A stretch of 64,000 nt of DNA from Takifugu bimaculatus (Eukaryota; Chordata; Actinopteri; Tetraodontiformes; Tetraodontidae): the NCBI GenBank assembly GCA_004026145.2, contig CP034980.1:5955588-6019587 (forward strand), given 5' to 3'. The position numbers and the translations under genes were made by a program. The first letter of the stretch is position 1; each line of letters opens with the position of its first letter. This document shows positions 38,253 through 64,000 of this stretch, in pieces. The notes below the pieces were generated by a model. It saw nothing but the letters and a program-made list of their open reading frames with translations, was not told the origin of the DNA and did no database searches.

Positions 38253-41200
38253 CTGAGGAGAAAAACAACACACAACGCAGACTCTGCAGTTGAACCCATG
38301 CAGTCAACTCTATATCATTAAGAGCCATCAGCTTTTACATATCCCCAAACACTTATTCATCTTTTCCTTTTCAGCTTTAAAGGAAATATCTTTTAATTTC
38401 ATAACTGGCCACAAAACTTTTTTTTTTTCTAAGCTGTTCTGGTGAATAGGGGAAGATGTTCCTATTACCTGATGGCTCAGAATCCACTGAAGTGACCTCT
38501 GCTGGGGCGTCCTCAGCCTGGACGGCCTCTATCTGGGCAGCCTCCAAAGTTTTAGGCTCTATAGATGGCGTGGACACGTCAGGCTGAGAAGACACCTGTT
38601 TTGTGTCTGACGGCTCCTCAATGGAGGCAACTGAAGAGCAGAGAGGAAAGACATAAGTAGAAACCTTTGACTGAAACAACAGAGGTGATCTGTCATACCT
38701 GTGTCTGATGGGGTCTGGCTGGGGGGTATCTCTGCTAGTGTTACTGAAGAAACCTCTTCTGATATTACAGCGATGACAGGCTGATCTGACACAGGAACAG
38801 ACTCATTTAACGCTGCTTCTGTCTGTGGGCAGGTGGGGCTTTGGGCCAAGGTGTCTTTGGTAGACTGGTCCTCTGCAGACTCTACAATTGGCAATTCTTC
38901 TGCCTAAAAAAAAGATTAAAAATCAAGATGTGAGTTTATTGGTTCAAATAAAGTGATCAAAGCCATGTATACCTGCATTCCATTACATCAACCTACACTG
39001 TATGAATTCAGTCATAGCCGACAGCATAGAAACGTTTCACCTCATTAGCATGTTTCACCTCAAAACCCCACATCAATTCAATTAGGTGACAACTGGAACC
39101 TGACAACAATTAAAGCTAAAGTGCAGGGACAGGAAACTACATACTGAGTAAAAACCAGTACTGTGCAATAGAGGTGTTAATGGGAAAATCCTTTTGTGGG
39201 AAGCAAGTTTCTAATACACTGTTTGTTCTACCAACTTTTGAGATTTAGTCATATAACAACAACAGCTCAACGCTGCAAAGACATGAGAACTGTTTAAGTG
39301 CTCATTAATGTGAAGTCCCAAAAAGTGTTTTTTAAATTCTGATTCATTAGTTCAACAAAAGACCATAGAAAACCTTACAAAAAGCTAGGATTACGTCAAT
39401 TATTTTCCTCCTCGACATCAGCTGTCTCTTTAAAACACCTGGTAACTGGTTTAACGTCATAAACTTTAACAGTCAAGAAGCATCAAAGCAAAGAGGGTCA
39501 GAAACCTTCCATGATAGAGTGGATTACTCATAAAACAAGTACTGATGAAAACCTGTGGCTGTGGAGAAGTGGGGTCTTTAGTGACGGGCTCCTGAGGCTT
39601 TGAGGCAAAGAGTGAGGCCACAGCAGCGCTGCTCCACTGACCTGCAGCATACACCTTTTTTCCTGTCACCTGGGAAAGAAAAGACAAGGATAATTTACCT
39701 GTGAGAGGGGATGTTGTTCTCATGAGATTAACATTTAAAGAGATTACCTTTACCACGGCCACGGCCTGAGCTGGGTAACAGACTGAGGCTGCTGCACTCA
39801 TCAGGCCCAGCGGGACAACCGTTCTCTTGAAACGAGAGCCTAGCAATGCAAGATCAATGCTGATGATCAATGATCCGTGGTCCATTTCACACAGGGCAAA
39901 TTTAATGACTTTATAGACTTCAAACTTCATTTCATTGGATGATCTAAAAATGAAAGAAGTTCAGAAACTGACAAAGTCACAAGGATCTTTAGTGTACAGT
40001 AAGTCCTGGGACTAATATTAAACCTATGGATGGACAATTGTTTGCTTCATATAACAAGATTCATTAAATGAAGAGAATTGTTGAGGCACACATGCAGACT
40101 GTGAGAACGAAATAACCTCCTTGACACCCACAAAGAACCGCCGCATTTAAAAAGGCTTTCACTTTCCAAATGTGCCAATACTGTAAAACCTGCTTGTAGT
40201 TGTGGTTACATCAGGTCCAGTTACCTTTCCGTGCCAAGAACATGCCAAGTAGTCCAGCCATGGTGATGGTACCAAATCTGGGCAGAAACTCTGGAGGAGG
40301 ATCTTTCAAGTAATAGTACACATCTGGTAGACACAAAAATATATAAATATAAATATAAAATCATGTATATATATAAAAAGTATTTTTTTTGTTGGACATC
40401 TATGAGTAATGTATTACAAGAAATAGTGTTGCTAATAGATATTAGTAGTGGGTTTTTATTGTATGTTGAGTAGAATACTCAATTCACAAGATCAATAAAG
40501 TAAGGGGCTCTTTTCAAATTCAGTTTGACGTGTTAATATCAGACTATGACTGTCTGACATCTTCAAGCTCACTCCTCTGACTCACCCTCCAGTGTGTGGT
40601 AGAGTTTACTGGTTCCAGTTTTCACAGATACATAGGCATTCTGCCAAAAACAAAAAAAATCGTCAAAACTAAAGCTCCAACATATCAGCAACAATACAAC
40701 AATCTTCAGATAGAACCAGCTACGTGTAAGTGTGAAGTCGCCTCCCCTTTACACTGTCAAACTGTCACATCGCTCTGCAACGTGTGATATGCACGAGCAA
40801 CGGCTTCCTGTTGCACCCTGAACTTTAAGCAAAAGTCTTCTGCAGCTGCAATTTTGCACCACAGGGGATTACACAGCACACTAACCACATACGACAGGAA
40901 AACAAATCAGGGTTGGAAAAGTAGCAGATGCGAACACCAAGGACCTGCCATGGCCTGTTTTTTCACTAGTATTTATCCAGCCCTCATTCATATCTGCCAG
41001 TATGTAGGCGTGGGAGGTGGGAGACAACGTGTGACAGTTGTGCAGCAGAATCTGTCTGGCAGAACTGATCAACAATGAGGCACTGATGTAATGTCAAATG
41101 TAATATCAAAATTAATACCTTGCTGGCCTGGGCAAATGGCTGGATGCCCTCTCTGGCTGTAGTTATTCCACTCTGGATGATACCAGACCTTTCTGGGACA

Positions 41201-42194
41201 ACCTGAGCTTGGGCAGACTGGGGCAGCGGGGAGTAGATGTTCAACTGGCAAAAGAGGCAGAACCTGAATGTGAATATGAACAATTTGATTCGTGGCATCG
41301 AGTTCACAGACCTGTTGGCATTTTTGGGCAACATACCCTTTCTCGAGGAAGCAGTCCTTCAGTGGGCTTTTCTTTCACCTGTGTAAACACGGATGGAAGC
41401 TACTCCCAGCACTGTTGGGACGGCCACCACTGCCACCTACAGAGTCACAACACGACAATATACAGCTTTAATGTCAAAAGATTGCCCCTGACCCCTAAAA
41501 GGGTTACTCATAGAGGTGGTGGAAGGAGATACTATACAAACATATTTAATGGGGAAAATCTTTATTTCACATCAAATAAAGTGTATGTTTGTAGAACTGC
41601 GTTGTTTGCTGGGTTTAATTCCGTCCAAGTTTCGTTTGGAGCTGTTTCCTGTCACATTTTACACTTGATGATGTCTGAAACGATTAGTTTTACACAGTCA
41701 TTTCAGATATGACACGCAAAAAGCCCTCAATTGAATGAAATAGAATGTAGGCAGCTAATACAGGACTGAAATGCAACAGTTACCCGATCAGGTACTGTGC
41801 AGCGCACTGCAACGATATATTTACTGTTCCACATGGATGAATGATAACTCTGCAAGTAGTTGGGATAATTTAATCAAATTTAACACGTAACTCGCAAATG
41901 AACTCTTGGATAGATATTAGACATCAAATTAATGTAACAAACAATACTCGTCAATATGATGTTTAATCATTAACACAGTAAAACTGTCCGGAATCGGTGA
42001 CTCAGGCAGCGATTCTTTCAGATATTTCCACCAGGCGTAGCGGTGAATTCCTGCTGAGTGACATCATTTAGGTAAACGGTTCCGGTTCGAAATAGAGATT
42101 GACGTTAACGCTTTGCACCCACGCATTTGTGTCCATTTGAAACAGGCAAAAAACAACTAATAAAGAAATGTCAAACATTCACCTTGGCCGCCAT
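38125..42194 (-). CDS. apool: Apolipoprotein O-like, MICOS subunit MIC27 (10 exons)
   Basis: MIC27 is a cardiolipin-binding inner-membrane subunit of the MICOS complex, which holds mitochondrial crista junctions. The exons are 42194-42183, 41436-41337 (or 41378-41337), 41244-41119, 40640-40586, 40323-40225, 39839-39748, 39669-39553, 38903-38699, 38630-38469 and 38252-38125. Family landmarks are LNIYSPLPQ, DVYYYLKDPPPEFLPRFG, the membrane segment TMAGLLGMFLARKG, RFKRTVVPLGLMSAAASVCY and VTGKKVYAAGQWSS. The CYPAQAV/TGKKVYA wording fits APOOL rather than APOO. The last three exons add an acidic Ser/Pro/Glu-rich tail, making about 345-364 residues against 268 in human. Exon 2 has a one-base frame problem, described separately. 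Confidence 0.88.
38469..38630 (-). CDS. apool: apool exon 9, acidic tail
   Basis: This 162-nt exon encodes VASIEEPSDTKQVSSQPDV and IEAVQAEDAPAEVTSVDSEP. It is Glu/Pro/Ser-rich like exon 8 and flanked by CTTCAG and GTAATA splice signals. Confidence 0.75.
38699..38903 (-). CDS. apool: apool exon 8, acidic tail
   Basis: This 205-nt exon follows a T-rich acceptor. It encodes AEELPIVESAEDQSTKDT and further Ser/Thr/Glu-rich sequence without hydrophobic segments. It is in phase with both neighbours. It has no counterpart that I recall in human APOOL. Confidence 0.75.
39553..39669 (-). CDS. apool: apool exon 7
   Basis: This 117-nt phase 0-0 exon encodes VTGKKVYAAGQWSSAAVASL and then a Pro/Lys-rich stretch ending SPQPQ. 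Confidence 0.9.
39748..39839 (-). CDS. apool: apool exon 6
   Basis: It encodes GSRFKRTVVPLGLMSAAASV and CYPAQAVAVVK, the second hydrophobic segment. The CYPAQAV wording is the clearest APOOL marker here. Confidence 0.92.
40225..40323 (-). CDS. apool: apool exon 5, membrane segment
   Basis: It encodes DVYYYLKDPPPEFLPRFG followed by the hydrophobic TITMAGLLGMFLARK, the first membrane-embedded segment of MIC26/MIC27 proteins. Confidence 0.9.
40586..40640 (-). CDS. apool: apool exon 4
   Basis: This 55-nt exon encodes NAYVSVKTGTSKLYHTLE and leaves in phase 1 at a GTGAGT donor. Confidence 0.86.
41119..41244 (-). CDS. apool: apool exon 3
   Basis: This 126-nt phase 0-0 exon encodes LNIYSPLPQSAQAQVVPERS through REGIQPFAQASK, the conserved intermembrane-space region after the N-terminus. 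Confidence 0.88.
41337..41436 (-). CDS. apool: apool exon 2, frame interrupted or alternative acceptor
   Basis: From the upstream acceptor the frame reads VAVVAVPTVLGVASIRVYT, a hydrophobic N-terminal segment, but then shifts by one base. The following conserved-looking VKEKPTEGLLPRER lies in another frame. A second acceptor (TTTACACAG, exon start 41378) restores an intact frame directly from MAAK but drops the hydrophobic segment. The donor is GTATGT after 41337. Confidence 0.65.
42183..42194 (-). CDS. apool: apool exon 1 (start codon, MAAK)
   Basis: Only four codons (ATG GCG GCC AAG) precede a GTGAAT donor. The surrounding sequence is locally CpG-rich, consistent with a promoter. A tiny first coding exon encoding MAA- fits the human N-terminus. 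Confidence 0.7.
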
Positions 42195-42600
42195 GACAGC
42201 GCACGCGCTTCTTCTACGGCCTTGGAGGGGAGCGAACGATGGTTAATGGCTGCCACCTACCGGACAAACGCAGTACGTCCAATTGTACCAAGTACTCTGA
42301 CATGAGTGCATTTATTTATTTTCACATCTTTTTTTTATCACTTTAAAACAAAACGAAACAAAGGTTTTATGTTTTTATTTGACAAATCGCTTAATGTAAA
42401 ATGGACTGTCATAATGGAGCCAAAAAAACTCCAATTGCTATGCACTCTAGATGTCTAAAACTCTATATAGTCAATTACTAAATTTCCTCTATCATTTTAG
42501 TGTTGTTTTTATTTTAACTAAATGTATTAGCATTTTAAATATGAAGAATAGAAATCAACCAGTAGAGACCTCTGAACATTTTAATTATAACATTACATGC
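42195..42600. other. apool upstream region, no gene seen
   Basis: A short CpG-containing stretch near 42195-42240 is the probable apool promoter. Beyond it the sequence is AT-rich and featureless. Confidence 0.45.
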
Positions 42601-42635
42601 AGTATCACTGAGGCTGGTGATTAGTGCCGTGGCTT

Positions 42636-42713
42636 TGGAGGACATCCTGCCTGGTAACCTTCCCCAAGACCAAACATCCTAAACATCTCAGCAGCTATAG
42701 GCCAGTGATTGTG
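42636..42713 (+). mobile_element. Relic of a LINE-type reverse transcriptase (about 26 codons)
   Basis: The + strand reads WRTSCLVTFPKTKHPKHLSS then YRPVIV. The pattern W-K/R-T-S-C-x-V-P-K-x-x-x-P-x-x-L-x-x-Y-R-P-V is characteristic of non-LTR retrotransposon reverse transcriptases that are abundant in fish genomes. The similarity stops after YRPV, so this is a short decayed fragment without coding capacity. Confidence 0.6.
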
Positions 42714-42781
42714 ATATGTTGGTCCATGAATTCACCAGAAGGAAGAATTAGGTGTGGACCAACATGCCACTATCATATGTC

Positions 42782-42855
42782 ACTATCACTGGTCTATAGT
42801 CAGTGATAGTATGAGAGGATGAGTGTGTCAGACAATATGAGAGGATGAGTGTGTC
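42782..42855. repeat. Perfect 10-bp hairpin followed by a 20-bp direct repeat
   Basis: ACTATCACTG (42782-42791) and CAGTGATAGT (42801-42810) are perfect inverse complements around a 9-nt loop. TATGAGAGGATGAGTGTGTC then occurs twice, at 42810-42829 and 42836-42855, with a 6-nt gap. The element lies near the retroelement relic and may be debris of the same or another mobile element. Confidence 0.75.
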
Positions 42856-43000
42856 TGATGCACAGGAGCCACACAGAGGACAGACCTTCCCCCATTCCTT
42901 TTTACCCTCTACCCTACTGGCAGATGCATATCTGACCATGGAGAGCAGGAGTGAGATGATGGAGACAAGGACAGGTCGGTTTGTAGTGCAGAGGATTCAG

Positions 43001-43006
43001 TTTATT
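43001..43006 (-). promoter_or_regulatory. Candidate polyadenylation signal of cnksr2 (AATAAA)
   Basis: TTTATT on the + strand, about 2.7 kb past the stop. A long 3' UTR would fit mammalian CNKSR2, but closer variant signals cannot be excluded. Confidence 0.3.
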
Positions 43007-45520
43007 GAAGTCAAAGTTTAACAACTTAAATTTTCAATCTGTATTTTTTTGTAATATATATTCATATACTGCATATGAAACCAAAAAAAGGCTACTTTAA
43101 GAAGAATAAATGTGATTTTCTTTCCTTTTTAATATCTTTAGACAGTTTAATGTACAGAGTAACAGTAAGCTAATATTATCCTTGAAAAAGAGCAATATGT
43201 TCCTTTTTTAATGTCGCAGTGCAACTTACATCTTACACACCTGTGCAATGTACCATGAGGTGTACACCCCTGAAAGAACACACAGTGGAAATCTCCCTTT
43301 TTCGGCCTGTTTCTGCAGGTCTAAACATTAAGATCTGGGAGGGATAACACAGTCTGTGCCTACAAATCAAAACTTACACTCCATAAACAGTATATCCCCT
43401 GCTCCTGTGAAGTAGCAGCTGGAAAACAAATAACAAAATTACACGTGAAAAATATAGAGAGGTCTGCAGACTAAAATTGTAAATTTTCTACAGCTGTGTG
43501 TGTGTGTATGATGATCAGTATAGTCACTGTTGCCAAGAGAGGGTTGGGAGGCACAAAGTGCTTGCATCATATAGTTTTCGTTGTGTTACTCTCAAATAAA
43601 CCTTTTTTAAAAAAACACAAACTATATCTCCGAAGGTTAGTTTTAGATTTCACAACAGTGAGAAGTGAGGAACAAACCTGAATCTACATGTAAAGAAATA
43701 TAGTAAAATATAAGTACAGTTAGTGCTGGATGCAATAGGTGCTACATGTGTCTTTACCACTGGGGGCACTGTTGAGTCCTTGGCCTGATATTGCAGATGA
43801 AATTTCAATTTCATAGACATTACAGACCATTTAGAGCAGAGGCCTTTGACTGTCCAAACCACCCACATCAATTCAGATAAAAAGTTTTTCTTTAAAAAAA
43901 ATAAATACAATAAAAAAATTATCTCTCGGGCTTTGGGACGTGCTCATTTCTATGGCATCAAATTTAAATGCCCAGATAGCATGCTGGGGGGGAAATAATA
44001 ATGACGATGATCTGCAGTAGATTGAGTAATTGACAAAAAAAAAACAGGAATTTTTTTTATGAAAAAGTTGCATCCCTCAAATGTTGTACAGTTTGTGTCT
44101 TTAAAAGCTATCTAATTATATAGGAACACATCAAATATAGAGACACCAAAACAAAACGGTCATTCTTCAACAGTGCTTTTGCATGTATCATGCGCTACAA
44201 ATCCAATTGATGCTGCAATCATGAGAGGGAGATCAAAAGTAGCCAATAAAGAACAAAAGGGATCCACAATAGTTTACCCTGTCTGATTAAATCAGTCTTA
44301 GGCCTTTCCTCGTGCAGCACCAGCAGAACCGGCGGCTGTGATGGAAACTGTTGCCTCTTCGCTGTTCAACTGCTGAACACCCTGCATCTACAGAGTGAAG
44401 AGGGGGACACTGCAAAACCTTGGCATAGAATACATCATACTTTACATTATACATCTATGACACAATATGTAAATAGATTTATATATTTTCTATGTTTAAA
44501 TATATTTGTAGACTGTACAGAAATCTTTAGAAAATGAGACGGCAAATGCTTTTACCTGATATTTTGAACAGCAATGGTAAAGAGGCTGATGAGACATAGA
44601 CCCTGTGATGCAGCCAAATGAGATATAGAGATATAGAAAGTGCATTCTTTGTAGTGAGTGACTCCTCTGAAAAGAACTCTCCAGTTCTTGCATTAACTGT
44701 TTAAGAAAAATAATAATCATCATCATCATTTTGCATTGCACCCACGCAAATACATACTCTCTGTCTTCTCCTCCGCTACCTCTAAAAGCATATCACAGTG
44801 GTAGTGGAACACAAACATTTACATCAGTATACACACAACGGTATAAACATATGCACAAGTCTCTGAGGACTAGAGAGCGGAAGGAAAAGAATGGTTAAAA
44901 AAAGGGAAAGAAGATTAATGGACATAAAACAGCAAGAAAATTACAGAATTGCACTCTTATCAGAGGAGCTTGCTTCGGCTTTTTTTTTTTCCTTTTTTTT
45001 TTAGGTTCACAGTTTGAAATAGTGTGCAACAGAGCAGCAGTGGCTCCTTAACGCTCATGCACCGATGGCTACCTTTCACATTCTCAAGACTGACCCACCG
45101 CAAAGTGAGATCCCTTAAAACAACATGTGCCATGAGAGAAGAAAAATAAGAAGAAATAGGGGGAGTACTGGTGGCTCTGGGTGCAAAGTTTATCGGTACA
45201 AAAGTAGTACAGTGCTGTGGTGAAAAGGTTTCTTCTCTGTATTGCTGCTACATGGCTCCCCCCGTGCCTTAAAATCAATAATAGCAAAACTAAGAAAATA
45301 CAAAGGAACAGACATGTTAAAAAGTCTCCTTTTCTGTAGTTTAGCTTGACAAGCGTGTGGAATTTATGCTGAGTTCCATAGACAAAGGAAGATTAATGCT
45401 TTCTCTTCAGGCATGCAATAGGCACCCTGCGGGGTCCTCAGGATTATCAAAAAATTCATACACGCAGGTCTCGGACTGTTTCCTCTATAATATTTACACA
45501 TCTTACAGTGTTTGTTTGCA

Positions 45521-45628
45521 TGTGTGTGCGCATGTGTGTGTGTGTGTATGCGTGTGTGTGTGTGTATGCGTGTGTGTTTATGTGTCCGAGTCAAGACCAG
45601 AGATGATTCTGCGAATGTAAATGGGTGC

Positions 45629-45669
<41 letters not shown>
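45521..45669. repeat. Two GT/TG microsatellites after the cnksr2 stop
   Basis: An interrupted GT array (45521-45577, with GC and TATG interruptions) and a pure TG array of about 20 units (45630-45669) lie just beyond the cnksr2 coding end. Confidence 0.95.
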
Positions 45670-45670
<1 letters not shown>

Positions 45671-45721
45671 CTGACTGTGTCACTTCAGTCTTTGCTCATT
45701 TTCTCTTCTCACACATGTGTC

Positions 45722-63539
<17,818 letters not shown>

Positions 63540-64000
63540 TTACCATTTCCTCTTTGCAAAAATGCTCAAGTTCTGTCAGACTGCTGCAAAATTAACAGAA
63601 CTCAAAAATGTCTTCCACACTGAGATCAGTTCAGCCCGTCAGGACTGTTCCCGTCTCAGACTTTAAATAATTCAGGTGTGGATTTTTCCGGGTGCATTGG
63701 GTCACCCCAAGAAAACAAATCATGCAAGAAAACAATTTTTTCACCCACCAGCTTTTCAAAGCTTCTGGGATTTGATGCCCAAGAAGCATCCACACAGCAT
63801 GATGATGATGGTGGTGATGATGCCACCACCACCACCATTCAGGTTGGTGGTGTGTTGTGGTGATGTCTTGGGGTGATGTGTCCTCTAAACGGTGTCAACC
63901 ACTGTTCCATGTTAATCTCTTTTTATTGATGGGGTCACACGTCTTTGTCATTTCCAGGCAAGAGTTGTTTTTGTCAACTACTGAAGCTTTAAACTTCATC

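Larger units (their letters stand above)
42960..45708 (-). other. cnksr2: Probable cnksr2 3' UTR
   Basis: There is no gene-like sequence on either strand. It contains a GT/GC microsatellite at 45521-45577 and a TG repeat at 45630-45669 directly after the coding end. The extent of the UTR is inferred from the candidate polyadenylation signal. Confidence 0.4.

Overview
This is vertebrate nuclear DNA, most likely from a teleost fish. It has no operons. Its genes are split into short exons with GT-AG introns, including 79-88 nt mini-introns typical of compact fish genomes, and long stretches carry only simple repeats. The species cannot be named from the sequence. No curated database was available. 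Gene identities rest on recognising the proteins, and exon borders were set by hand from splice signals and reading-frame continuity.

Layout. (1) About 1-24165, + strand: the 3' half of tenm1 (teneurin-1), sixteen exons from the NHL propeller through the YD-repeat/RHS barrel to the C-terminal TCAP-like peptide and stop at 23377. (2) 25593-27658, - strand: a complete three-exon sh2d1a (SAP), an SH2 adaptor of lymphocyte signalling, tail-to-tail with tenm1 as I remember it in human Xq25. (3) 28554-29382: a large compound tetranucleotide repeat (GCAG/CCAG/CAGA/GATA). (4) 30863-32107, - strand: a single-coding-exon angiotensin II type-2 receptor, agtr2. (5) 38125-42194, - strand: ten exons of apool (MIC27, a MICOS subunit of the mitochondrial inner membrane). 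(6) 45722 to beyond 64000, - strand: the 3' two thirds of cnksr2 (connector enhancer of KSR 2), from the PDZ domain through the PH domain to the C-terminus.

The human counterparts of all five genes are on the X chromosome (TENM1, SH2D1A, AGTR2, APOOL, CNKSR2), so this is a conserved vertebrate linkage block. The genes do not form a pathway: teneurin-1 and CNK2 are neuronal adhesion/synaptic proteins, SAP is immune, AGTR2 is a hormone receptor and MIC27 is mitochondrial.

Points that stand out. An (AC)6 run in the last cnksr2 exon puts the conserved PDZ-binding tail ETHV out of frame by exactly one repeat unit. One more reading-frame break lies in cnksr2 exon 47192-46561, and another in apool exon 2. 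A 43-nt exon-like segment in cnksr2 would break the frame if included. The TCAP-like end of teneurin-1 has lost its usual Gly-Arg-Arg ending and gained a cysteine. Since tenm1, sh2d1a and agtr2 are all intact, the breaks could be assembly indels or real biology. I found no CRISPR, RNA gene or new multi-gene system here.
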